Below are positions 18,333-25,811 of a stretch of DNA of 64,000 bases, piece after piece. The DNA lies in contig NZ_CP080531.1 of NCBI RefSeq assembly GCF_024746835.1, positions 2,976,001-3,040,000 of the forward strand, written 5' to 3'. A program made the translations under genes and the position numbers. The stretch's first letter is position 1. The number at the start of each line of letters is the position of its first letter. Under the pieces are notes generated by a model. It did not search any database, was not told the DNA's origin, and saw only the letters and a list, made by a program, of their open reading frames with translations. This stretch comes from Mesorhizobium sp. AR02 (lineage in GTDB: Bacteria; Pseudomonadota; Alphaproteobacteria; Rhizobiales; Rhizobiaceae).

Positions 18333-19148
18333 ATGGAGCCGTTGCCTGCGGACTTTTCGCCGGATGCCGTCGCGGCACTCCGCGCGCGCCTCGATCTGGT
18401 ACGAAGCCAGGGCGTAAAAATCCTGTTCGCCATTGAAAGCGGCAGTCGCGCCTGGGGCTTTCCGTCACCCGACAGCGACTATGACTGCCGCTTTGTCTAT
18501 ATCAGGCCCGTGTCGGATCACCTTGTCCTGCAACAGCCGCGCGACGTGATCGAGTTCCCGATCGAAGACGAGATCGATGCCGGCGGCTGGGATCTGCGCA
18601 AGGCCTTGCTTCTGGCGCTCGGCGGCAATGCGGTCATCGTCGAGTGGACAAAGTCGCCTATCGTCTATGAGCAAGTCGCGGGATTTCGCGCGCGCCTTCT
18701 CGATCTGCTGGCCGAGATCGTCGATCCGGCAAAGGTAGCGCACCACTATCTCGGCCTGGCGCGCTCGCATGTCGCCAAGATCGGCAGTTTTTCCGGCGAG
18801 GTGAAGCTGAAGAAGCTGTTTTACCTGATCCGTCCGCTGGTGGCTCTCGACTGGATGGAGCAGCGCGGCTTTGCCGGCCTGCCGCCAATGAACCTTGGCG
18901 AGTGTCTCGGCCAGACGGACGTGCCTGTGCCGGCGGCAGAGGAAATCCGCCGCCTGATAGAGCGGAAAAGCCAGACGCGGGAGATGGGGTCTGGTCTCAT
19001 CCCGACCGCAATCGCGCGCTATCTCGAAGCGCGCTATGGTCACCACGAAATGAACCTTGCCGCCACGGTCAGGGATGAGGCCCGCCAGGCGCGCAAACAT
19101 GCCCTTGCAACCGCGTTTTACCGCCGGGAGGCTGAACAACTTTCATGA
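18333..19148 (+). CDS. predicted nucleotidyltransferase (COG3541-like)
   Basis: 271 residues. The nucleotidyltransferase core is near the N-terminus: GSRAWGF (37-43) and DSDYD (47-51), the G-S and D-x-D pair of the DNA polymerase beta superfamily. The helical remainder (LKKLFYLIRPLVALDWM) matches the YcgL/COG3541 group, whose substrate is unknown. It starts seven bases after sdhB and overlaps yceH by four bases (ATGA), so it may ride on the sdh transcript. Confidence 0.8.
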   Translation: MEPLPADFSPDAVAALRARLDLVRSQGVKILFAIESGSRAWGFPSPDSDYDCRFVYIRPVSDHLVLQQPRDVIEFPIEDEIDAGGWDLRKALLLALGGNAVIVEWTKSPIVYEQVAGFRARLLDLLAEIVDPAKVAHHYLGLARSHVAKIGSFSGEVKLKKLFYLIRPLVALDWMEQRGFAGLPPMNLGECLGQTDVPVPAAEEIRRLIERKSQTREMGSGLIPTAIARYLEARYGHHEMNLAATVRDEARQARKHALATAFYRREAEQLS

Positions 19149-19774
19149 GCGAAGACCTTCCCATCCTCTCCCCCGTCGAAGCCCGCGTGCTTGGCTGCCT
19201 GATCGAGAAGAAGGAGCTGACGCCTGATGTCTACCCGCTGACGCTCAACGCAGCCCTTGCCGCCGCCAACCAGAAGACGGCGCGCGAGCCGGTGATGGCG
19301 CTGGAGCAGACGGAGGTGCACCGGGCGCTGAAGCTGCTCGAGCAGAAAGGGCTGGTGCGGCAGATGTTCGGCTCGCGCGTCGAGCGCTACGAACATCAGA
19401 TGGCGCAGCGCTTCTCGCTGACCACGCCGCAGACCGCCTTGCTCGGCCTGCTCTTGCTGCGCGGGCCGCAGACGGCGCATGAGCTCCTGGCGCGAGCCGA
19501 GCGCATGGCGCGGTTTTCGTCGATCGAAGACCTGCGCGCTGAACTCGACATGCTTATCGGCCGCCGGCCGCCGCTGATCCAGGAAATCCCGCGCGGGCCA
19601 GGCCAGCGCGAGGACCGCTACGTGCATCTCCTCGCTGGCCCGGTGGATGTTGCAGCCCTTTCGGCCCAGCGCAGTGCGCCGGCCATGCCTCACTCCGACC
19701 TGGAAGCGAGATTGGAAGCGCTGGAGCAGGAAGTCGCGGCACTACGCGCCCGGCTTGATGCGCTGGGCGGTTGA
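19145..19774 (+). CDS. YceH-like UPF0502 protein, probably truncated by frameshift
   Basis: 209 residues: two winged-helix domains (LSPVEARVLGCLIEKKELTP at the start is a family signature) and a C-terminal coiled coil ending EVAALRARLDALGG. Function is unknown; the fold suggests nucleic-acid binding. A 41-base stretch at 19730-19770 is repeated at 19773-19813 with a 43-base period. Removing one T from GGTTGAG (19771/19772) would restore an in-frame second heptad copy (EVATLRARIEALSG) and move the stop to 19845-19847. The reading frame as given ends early. Confidence 0.82.
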   Translation: MSEDLPILSPVEARVLGCLIEKKELTPDVYPLTLNAALAAANQKTAREPVMALEQTEVHRALKLLEQKGLVRQMFGSRVERYEHQMAQRFSLTTPQTALLGLLLLRGPQTAHELLARAERMARFSSIEDLRAELDMLIGRRPPLIQEIPRGPGQREDRYVHLLAGPVDVAALSAQRSAPAMPHSDLEARLEALEQEVAALRARLDALGG

Positions 19775-19831
19775 GGTCGCGACACTGCGCGCCCGTATCG
19801 AGGCGCTGAGCGGGGAGGCAGCCAAGCCGCC

Positions 19832-20368
19832 TCACCTCCTGTCATAAACGCCGCTCGCCTCCCCGTTGGGGTCGATCAGCCGCAACTGTCCAGCCTCCAA
19901 CTGCCATCGCAGTGAAACCGGCTTCAAATCGCCGGGCTTGAATTTCCACAGGCCTGTCAAATCGGGCCGGCAGCCATTGACGGATTTGTAGGTTCCGGCC
20001 GTCGGCGTGAAGACCAGGGTCGAACCGCGCACCAGCGTCTTGCCGGTCTTCAGCGTCAGCGACCGGATCTGGCCGCAGCCGTCGACCAGCGACGACTGGA
20101 ACAGGGCGAAATAAGTGTGTCCGTCGGCACCGAAGGTGAAAGAGATGCTGCCGCCGCTGCCCGGTTCGCAATGGCTTGACGTGTCGCAGTAATTGCCGTT
20201 GGCGACGGCAAAGCCCCATTTGCCGACCAGTGCCACCGGCATCGCGCCAAGGCGGGAGCGTGTTGCCGGTCCCTTTCCTTGCCCATAGGCAGTGCCGGCA
20301 CCAAGCATGAGCCAGCCGGCAAGGCCGACAAGTGCTGCCCGGCAGGCGTGTGACGAGTCCCTCAACAT
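19832..20368 (-). CDS. secreted protein of unknown function
   Basis: 178 residues with a signal peptide (AALVGLAGWLMLGAGTAYGQ). The mature part starts with VALVGKWGFAVANGNYCDT and has four further cysteine-containing turns (SSHCEPG, VDGCGQ, VNGCRPD), so it is probably disulfide-bonded in the periplasm. Tryptophan in GKWGFA and GLWKFKPGD suggests a small beta-barrel, perhaps lipocalin-like; this is only an impression. ATG 20368 overlaps the preceding lipoprotein gene by seven bases. It is the last gene of a three-gene minus-strand operon. Confidence 0.72.
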   Translation of the reverse strand: MLRDSSHACRAALVGLAGWLMLGAGTAYGQGKGPATRSRLGAMPVALVGKWGFAVANGNYCDTSSHCEPGSGGSISFTFGADGHTYFALFQSSLVDGCGQIRSLTLKTGKTLVRGSTLVFTPTAGTYKSVNGCRPDLTGLWKFKPGDLKPVSLRWQLEAGQLRLIDPNGEASGVYDRR

Positions 20369-20727
20369 CCCTTGCTCGCGACAAGCTGTTTCAGATAGCC
20401 GAGCCGCGTGGATATGACCTGGTTGGCGATCGCCATCTTGCCGGCGGGCGCCATGCCGCCATATTTCTTCGGCGCCGGACCGGCACCTTGGGCGGCCTGA
20501 TAGTTCGCGGTCAGCTGGCGCAGGTCCGCACAGGACATCGAGGCATATTTCGCCTGCTCCTGCGGGCTGATGACACCTGACTGGGCCATGCCGATGGAAT
20601 TGGCCGCCGCCATGCCGGCCATGCCGACGACCGCCGAGACCGGATTGAGGCCGACGCAGCCGGACGGGCCGAGGCACAGGACCGGTGCCAGGAGAAGTAT
20701 GTTGCGCGCGCCCGTTGCCGGCCTCAT
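20362..20727 (-). CDS. putative lipoprotein of unknown function
   Basis: 121 residues. The N-terminus NILLLAPVLCLGPSGC predicts a lipoprotein signal with Cys25 as a possible lipidation site. The body contains PVSAVVGMAGMAAANSIGMA, then SCADLRQLTANYQAAQGAG and ends ASKGC. I know no function. ATG 20727 overlaps the 50-residue upstream gene by four bases (ATGA), so it is translationally coupled. Confidence 0.68.
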   Translation of the reverse strand: MRPATGARNILLLAPVLCLGPSGCVGLNPVSAVVGMAGMAAANSIGMAQSGVISPQEQAKYASMSCADLRQLTANYQAAQGAGPAPKKYGGMAPAGKMAIANQVISTRLGYLKQLVASKGC

Positions 20728-20876
20728 GACTGACGCTCCCCGCTGCGCGGCGGCAGCTTCAGGTCGCGATGGTCGACGACGGTTCTGCCGAGAGCGATGG
20801 ACAGCAGATAGACGCGTGGATTGAAGCCCGCCGATGCGAGACCCGACAGGGTCTTGAACAGTTGCAAATGATACAT
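20724..20876 (-). CDS. 50-residue small protein
   Basis: Sequence starts MYHLQLFKTLSGLASAGFN and ends PPRSGERQS. AAGGGGG lies five to eleven bases before ATG 20876 and the stop overlaps the next gene (ATGA), which supports translation. Basic, no clear membrane helix. It is the first gene of the small operon facing the AraC regulator at 21038, 160 bases away. Confidence 0.55.
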   Translation of the reverse strand: MYHLQLFKTLSGLASAGFNPRVYLLSIALGRTVVDHRDLKLPPRSGERQS

Positions 20877-21037
20877 CGAACCCCCTTGTGGTTGTTTCGG
20901 TTCGCGCCTCCGGATCGGAAGCGCGCCGCAAACTAGGTCCGCCGAGAGAGGCCAGCTTGGACGCAACGGCCCTAAAAACGGCCCAAACGGCCCTGTATTG
21001 ACGTTTTCGGGGCCACGGCGCATATGCGCGCTCTGGC

Positions 21038-22021
21038 ATGGGGGTGCCGATGACGGCGACGATGGGACCGACCGCCTCGTTTCGACTGATGACGGACATG
21101 GTTCCGGAGCGGGATCGTGTCGAGGTCATGCGCGAGGTCTATGGCCGCACGGTGCTCAAGGTCGACCTCGATCCGCTCGGTCCGACCCAGGTCGACATGA
21201 AGGTACGCGCCCTGCCGGGTCTCGGTATCGCCACCGGCACCTGTTCGGAATTCCGCGTCCATCACTCGACATCGCTGATCGAAAGCGACGATCTCATCCT
21301 GCTGGCGGCGCTCGGCGGGGCGAGCGTCATGAAGCATCGCGGCCGCGAGGAGGCGGTCGGCAATGGCCAGGCCTTGATGATGAGCGGCGAAGAGGTCGGT
21401 CTCAACGTCATCCAGCCTGGCGGCCTTCGCTTCGTCAATATGAGCTTCTCGCTGAAGCTCCTTTCACCGCTGATCGGCGATCCGGCGCGGGCCTTGATGC
21501 AGCCGCTGCCGACCGGCAGCGGGGCGATGCGGCTGCTGCTCGACTATGTCCAGTCGCTCCAGGATGCCGGCGACGTGCTGACCCCGGAGACCTGGCATCT
21601 GGCGACGGCGCATATGTTCGATCTCGTGGCGCTGGCTATGGGTGCGACCCGGGACGCGGCGGAAATCGCGCGCGGACGCGGCGTGCGCGTGGCGCGGCTG
21701 CGTGCCATCAAGGCCGATATCATAGCCCATGGTGGGCATGGCGACCTGTCGGCCGAAGATATCGCCCGTCGTCACCGTCTCTCGGCCCGTTACATCAGAA
21801 AGCTGTTCGAGGGCGAGGGCACGTCGCTGTCGGATTTCATGCTCGGCCAGCGCCTGTTGCGCGCGCACCGCATGCTTTCGGATCCACGCCACTCAGGCCG
21901 CAGCATCACGGCGATCGCCTTCGAGGCCGGCTTCAACGACTCGTCCTATTTCAACCGGGCATTCCGGCGGCGCTACGACGCAACGCCGTCGGACGTGCGG
22001 GCGGCCGCGTCGGAAGGCTGA
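21038..22021 (+). CDS. AraC family transcriptional regulator
   Basis: 327 residues. The C-terminal third (about 225-320) is a double helix-turn-helix: DLSAEDIARRHRLSARYIRK for the first and ITAIAFEAGFNDSSYFNRAF (20 residues) for the second, with RRYDATPSDVR closing. The N-terminal 200 residues are an AraC-binding-like domain of the type seen in FeaR/OxyR-independent rhizobial regulators. It is divergent from the small secreted-protein operon at 20876, its most likely target. ATG 21038 or 21050 could be the start. Confidence 0.88.
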   Translation: MGVPMTATMGPTASFRLMTDMVPERDRVEVMREVYGRTVLKVDLDPLGPTQVDMKVRALPGLGIATGTCSEFRVHHSTSLIESDDLILLAALGGASVMKHRGREEAVGNGQALMMSGEEVGLNVIQPGGLRFVNMSFSLKLLSPLIGDPARALMQPLPTGSGAMRLLLDYVQSLQDAGDVLTPETWHLATAHMFDLVALAMGATRDAAEIARGRGVRVARLRAIKADIIAHGGHGDLSAEDIARRHRLSARYIRKLFEGEGTSLSDFMLGQRLLRAHRMLSDPRHSGRSITAIAFEAGFNDSSYFNRAFRRRYDATPSDVRAAASEG

Positions 22022-22025
22022 GCCC

Positions 22026-22150
22026 AGAGCATGATCCCGAAAAGTGGGAACCGGTTTTCTCGGACAAATGGTTTCCGTTTGTCCAGAGATCATGCACCAA
22101 CAAAGAGTTAGATCAGGATGATGATTCAACCGAACTTCATCCTGATCTAG
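22026..22150. repeat. composite dispersed repeat
   Basis: First part: AGAGCATGATCCCGAAAAGT... to a GGACAAATGG / GTTTGTCC stem and ATCATGC. Second part: AGATCAGGATGA and TCATCCTGATCT, a perfect 12-base inverted repeat (22110-22148). Both modules recur in other arrangements at 13088-13147 and 26694-26762. Confidence 0.78.
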
Positions 22151-22201
22151 CATGCAAAACGCCAGCCTGCAGGCTGGCGCTCGCAATGACGGTCGTCCCG
22201 C

Positions 22202-22627
22202 TCAGCCAAGCTTGGCGTCGAGCGACACTTTTATCGCGCCGAGCGCCTTGGAGACGGGGCATTCGGCCTTGGCCTTCTCGGCCAATTCCTTGAATTTCGC
22301 CGCATCGATACCGGGCACCTTGCCGACCAGCGTGATGGCGCTGCCGGTGATGCCGGTGCCTGGAACTAGTGTCACCACGGCCTTGGCGTCGAGTTCGGCC
22401 GCGGGCGTGCCGTTCTCGGCCAGGAAGTGCGAAAGCTGCATGGCGTAGCAGCCGGCATGCGCGGCCGCGATCAGCTCTTCCGGATTGGTGCCGGATTTGC
22501 CGCTTTCATCCTCGAAGCGTGCCTTGAACGAATAGGGCGTGCCCTTCAAGGTTCCGCTCTGGCTGTCGAGCGTGCCTTTGCCTTCTTTCAGATTGCCTTT
22601 CCAGACGGCGGTTGCGGTGCGGTCCAT
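22202..22627 (-). CDS. osmC: OsmC family peroxiredoxin
   Basis: 141 residues. Both redox cysteines are present, Cys60 (AHAGCYAMQ) and Cys123 (AECPVSKAL), with TNPEELIAAAHAGC around the first. The N-terminus MDRTATAVWKGNLKEGKGTL is OsmC-like rather than Ohr-like. OsmC reduces organic hydroperoxides and is usually stress-induced. AGGAGG precedes ATG 22627. Its upstream region has three tandem 15-base repeats at a 17-base period. Confidence 0.92.
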   Translation of the reverse strand: MDRTATAVWKGNLKEGKGTLDSQSGTLKGTPYSFKARFEDESGKSGTNPEELIAAAHAGCYAMQLSHFLAENGTPAAELDAKAVVTLVPGTGITGSAITLVGKVPGIDAAKFKELAEKAKAECPVSKALGAIKVSLDAKLG

Positions 22628-22639
22628 GAAGTCCTCCTT

Positions 22640-22688
22640 GGTTGTCGTGAACTTTTGGTTGTCGTGAACTTGGGGTTGTCGTGAACTT
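22640..22688. repeat. three 17-base-period repeats upstream of osmC
   Basis: GGTTGTCGTGAACTT occurs at 22640-22654, 22657-22671 and 22674-22688 without a mismatch. The array begins 13 bases before the osmC ATG, so it lies in the leader or at the promoter. Perfect identity suggests recent triplication. Confidence 0.85.
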
Positions 22689-22785
22689 GGCCTGGGTGAG
22701 CCTCGGCGTCCGATCAACTATAGCGCGGGCGGGCGCGAAGACCACTGCGCTGTTTCGACCACGGCACGATGACGGATCATTCCTT

Positions 22786-22843
22786 CCGGAAAAATATTCG
22801 GGGCCACCGGAAAAAATATTCTGGCTGTCCAGAAAAAATATTC
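22786..22843. repeat. three A-tract repeats at two-helical-turn spacing
   Basis: CCGGAAAAATATTC (22786), CCGGAAAAAATATTC (22807) and CCAGAAAAAATATTC (22829) are spaced 21 and 22 bases. The phased A-tracts predict DNA bending, or three sites on one face of the helix. They lie 78-135 bases upstream of the small gene at 22921 and about 160 bases upstream of osmC on the other strand. Confidence 0.8.
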
Positions 22844-22920
22844 GCGCAAAAATGTCGACTTCCATCCGGCCCGGCCGTCCTGCGGGCGGCCATGGGATTT
22901 GTGGCCGGATGGAGGTTCAC

Positions 22921-23148
22921 ATGGACAATCTGTTTTTCGCGCTGTGGAAGAGTCCAGGCCATAAGGCCGGGCGACAGGAAGATTTCTGGCTGGATGCGCC
23001 GGCGCCCATCCTCGGCAGGCTGCTGGCGGCGGTCGCCATCATCGGGGTCGCGGCATGCCTTCTCGACCATGCGGCCGCGGTCGACGGCAAGGCTGACACG
23101 CTCGTCGCCGCATCCTATGGTTCATCGCAGTATGGGAGGTCGCAATGA
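22921..23148 (+). CDS. small membrane protein
   Basis: 75 residues: a short cytosolic start (MDNLFFALWKSPGHKAGRQE), one membrane helix (PILGRLLAAVAIIGVAACLL, about 29-48) and a polar tail. GGAGG lies five bases before ATG 22921. The stop overlaps the start of the YCII gene by four bases (ATGA). I do not recognise a family. Translation coupling supports it being real. Confidence 0.7.
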   Translation: MDNLFFALWKSPGHKAGRQEDFWLDAPAPILGRLLAAVAIIGVAACLLDHAAAVDGKADTLVAASYGSSQYGRSQ

Positions 23149-23501
23149 AATATGTCTGCCTGGTCTATGGCGAGGAGAAAGACCTTTACGCGCTCACCGC
23201 CGAGAGGGGGGCCAAGCTCGACGCCGATTCGCTGGCCTATAACAGGGTCTTGGACCAGGAGGGCAAGCTGATCATCGCGCAGGCGCTGCAATCGGTGAGG
23301 ACGTCGAAGTCGGTGCGACGGCGCGAGGGCAAGCGCCTTGTCATCGACGGCCCCTTCGCCGAAACCAAGGAGCAGTTGCTTGGCTTCGTCATGGTCGAAG
23401 CCGACACGCTCGACGAAGCGCTGGACATCGCCGCCCGCATTCCGCTGGCCGAACTCGGCACGATCGAGGTCCGGGCGATCTACGACATACCGGGGTCATA
23501 G
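23145..23501 (+). CDS. YCII/DGPF domain protein
   Basis: 118 residues. The domain signature is MKYVCLVYGEE at the start and VIDGPFAETKEQLLGF near residues 66-81 (the DGPF motif). Members are small ferredoxin-like enzymes or accessory proteins, often beside ECF sigma factors in Rhizobiales; no sigma gene is present here. It is coupled to the preceding small membrane protein gene. Confidence 0.88.
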   Translation: MKYVCLVYGEEKDLYALTAERGAKLDADSLAYNRVLDQEGKLIIAQALQSVRTSKSVRRREGKRLVIDGPFAETKEQLLGFVMVEADTLDEALDIAARIPLAELGTIEVRAIYDIPGS

Positions 23502-23660
23502 GCAGCGCTTGGCTTGACGGCTGGGGCTGCAAAATCGGCTTGTTTAATCGCCTAAGCTTCACTAGCCGCAAATTGAATTTTCTTGGCCAGAAGCAACTCT
23601 TGCGTGTTGAAGCAACGCGACAGTTCTCCTATCGTCGGTCTGACTTTGGGGGATTTCGAC

Positions 23661-24188
23661 ATGCCTTTCCTGATTGCTGTCCTTGGCGTGCTCGGAGCGG
23701 CGGCGTTCTGGTGGTACCGGATGAAGGCCATGAACGATGCCGCGCGCGAGGTCGCCGATGTCGTTGGACGCGTGCAAGGCAACATCAGGCGCAAGAAGCT
23801 GCGCAAGCAGGCTGCCCTGTCGCCGCTGACGGCGATCGACGATCCGGTGGTGGCCGCCGCGACCCTGATCACATCGATCGTTTCCGAGAATGGGCCCGTT
23901 CTGCCGCAGCGCGAGGCCGTCATCCGCGCTGTCATTTCCGAGATCGCCGACAAGAAGAAGACCGACGAGGCGGTGATCTACGCCAAATGGGCGGCGTCAC
24001 AGATCGACGACACCACGGTCGTCATCGACAAGCTGGCGCCGTTTCTGCGCGAGCGTCTCGACGTGGCCGAGCGAAACGACCTGCTGCAGATGGTCAACCG
24101 CGCCGCCCAGGGCGGCGAGAAGCGCCTTGAGATCGCCGACCAGCGCATGTTGCGGCTGCGGCAGAAGCTGGGTTTTGAAGTGAATTGA
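23661..24188 (+). CDS. membrane-anchored TerB-like protein
   Basis: 175 residues. One N-terminal helix (MPFLIAVLGVLGAAAFWWY), a basic stretch (RRKKLRKQ), then a helical domain with VAAATLITSIVSENGPVLPQ (20 residues) that resembles TerB/DjlA-type domains. Function unknown. ATG 23661 has GGGGG eight bases upstream and gives the membrane start; the longer reading frame upstream lacks a ribosome binding site. Confidence 0.68.
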   Translation: MPFLIAVLGVLGAAAFWWYRMKAMNDAAREVADVVGRVQGNIRRKKLRKQAALSPLTAIDDPVVAAATLITSIVSENGPVLPQREAVIRAVISEIADKKKTDEAVIYAKWAASQIDDTTVVIDKLAPFLRERLDVAERNDLLQMVNRAAQGGEKRLEIADQRMLRLRQKLGFEVN

Positions 24189-24249
24189 GTTTCCTGGTGC
24201 CACACTGACAGATCGCCGGCCTCGGCGATTGGCGCGAAACACCCTTTGC

Positions 24250-24428
24250 GTCGTCATCCTATGGCGGAGCAAGGAGCGAAGCGACGCGGCGTAGACCATA
24301 GGATCCATGCCGGGACTCGGAAGCGTCACCACGGTGCAGAATTCTGCTCCGCCGCACCCCACGATCAAGGTCACGGCATGGATCCTTGGGTCTTCGCTCC
24401 GCTTCGCGTCGCTACGCCCGAGGACGAC
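24250..24428. repeat. third family of palindromic intergenic repeat
   Basis: Left arm 24250-24312 runs from GTCGTC to GGATCCATGCCG; right arm 24374-24428 is an imperfect inverted copy (CGGCATGGATCC to GACGAC). Inner motifs GGAGCGAAGCGACGCG / CGCTCCGCTTCGCGTCG match. About 60 bases separate the arms. The surrounding gap (24189-24453) has no gene. Confidence 0.8.
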
Positions 24429-24453
24429 GAAGTTACGCGTGCCAGCGAGACGC

Positions 24454-25713
24454 TCAGATCGCCTCGCCCTTCAACAGCTTCGGCGTGCCGGCCGACAGTC
24501 CCGAGGCCTGCCGGATGAAGAATTGCTTGAGGCGAGGCATGCGCTCGACGAGGCCAAGGCCGATGTCGCGGACGGTGCGCAGCGGGGTGATGTCGTTGGA
24601 AAACAGCCGGTTCAGCACATCCGTCGTGATGCCCATCTGCACCGTGTCGAAACGGCGCCATTGCTGGTAGCGCTCGAGCACGTCGAGCGCGCCGATGTCC
24701 TGGCCGAGCCGGTCGGCCTCGACGATCACCTCGGCAAGCGCTGCCACATCCTTGAAGCCGAGATTGAGACCCTGCCCAGCGATCGGGTGGATGCCGTGGG
24801 CGGCGTCGCCGGCAAGGGCTATGCGCGGTGCGACGAAGGCGCGCACGATGGTCAGGCCGAGCGGCCAGGCGCGCGGCTTGTCGGCAACGCGGATCTCACC
24901 GAGCTTCAGGCCAAAACGCTGTTCGAGTTCATGCTCGAAGACGAGGTCGTCGCCTTCCACCAGCGTTTTCGCATCTTCCGCGCGTTCGACCCAGACGATC
25001 GACGAGCGGTTGGTGCCGTCCGCGTCCGGCTTGAGCGGCAAGGTGGCGAAGGGGCCAGCCGGCAAAAAATGCTCTTCGGCGCGGCCATTGTGCGGGCGTT
25101 CATGCGCCACGGTGCAGACGATGCCGGACTGGCCATAGTCCCACTTCACCGTCTTGATGCCGGCCATGTCGCGCAGCTTCGAATTGACACCGTCGGCGGC
25201 GACCAGCAGCCGTGCCGTCAGCGCGGCCCCGTCGGCCAGGTGCACTGATATGCCGGCGCCATTGGTCTCGAAAGCCTGCACCGCGACACCTTCGATGATG
25301 TCGATGCCGAGCTTCTCGGCTCTGGCGCGCAAGGCGCCGTTCAACGCCCTGTTGGCCACCATATGCGCGAAGGGCTCGCCCGGCGCCACTTCGCCACCGA
25401 AGGTCAGGAAGACCGGGCGCACCGGATCGGCGCTGCGCGAATCGGTGATGATCATCTCGGTGATCGCCTGCGCCTGCGGCGCGATCTCGGCCCAGACGCC
25501 GAGCTGGTCGAGCATGCGGCAGGCGGCGGCGGCAATGGCCGAGGCACGACCGTCGCGTTGCCAGGCGCCGGCGGGCGCGGCATCGACCAGCGCCACGGCC
25601 AAATGGGGCCGCGCCTGCTTCAGCGAGACGGCGGTGGCCAGCCCGACATAGCCGGCGCCGGCGACGAGAACATCGAGCCCGGATCTGGTCTTGGCGTCCG
25701 CCTTGCGTTCCAT
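24454..25713 (-). CDS. UbiH/UbiF/COQ6-type FAD hydroxylase
   Basis: 419 residues. Class A flavin monooxygenase motifs: FAD-binding VLVAGAGYVGLATAVSL near residue 15, the DG motif (LLVAADGVNSKLRDMA) near 180 and the GD motif GDAAHGIHPIAGQGLNLGF (19 residues) near 300. The last segment is typical of ubiquinone ring hydroxylases. Which ring position it modifies cannot be told. ATG 25713 is chosen because it starts just before the FAD fold. The tesB gene is divergent, 98 bases away. Confidence 0.87.
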   Translation of the reverse strand: MERKADAKTRSGLDVLVAGAGYVGLATAVSLKQARPHLAVALVDAAPAGAWQRDGRASAIAAAACRMLDQLGVWAEIAPQAQAITEMIITDSRSADPVRPVFLTFGGEVAPGEPFAHMVANRALNGALRARAEKLGIDIIEGVAVQAFETNGAGISVHLADGAALTARLLVAADGVNSKLRDMAGIKTVKWDYGQSGIVCTVAHERPHNGRAEEHFLPAGPFATLPLKPDADGTNRSSIVWVERAEDAKTLVEGDDLVFEHELEQRFGLKLGEIRVADKPRAWPLGLTIVRAFVAPRIALAGDAAHGIHPIAGQGLNLGFKDVAALAEVIVEADRLGQDIGALDVLERYQQWRRFDTVQMGITTDVLNRLFSNDITPLRTVRDIGLGLVERMPRLKQFFIRQASGLSAGTPKLLKGEAI

Positions 25714-25811
25714 TGTCTTGGCTCCTTGCGCGTCGGCCGGGCTTGCGCCCTTGACGGCTCGTTCTTCCTGTCGGAAACCGCCATAGCAATTTTGCGGCGA
25801 GGTCACAAAAC

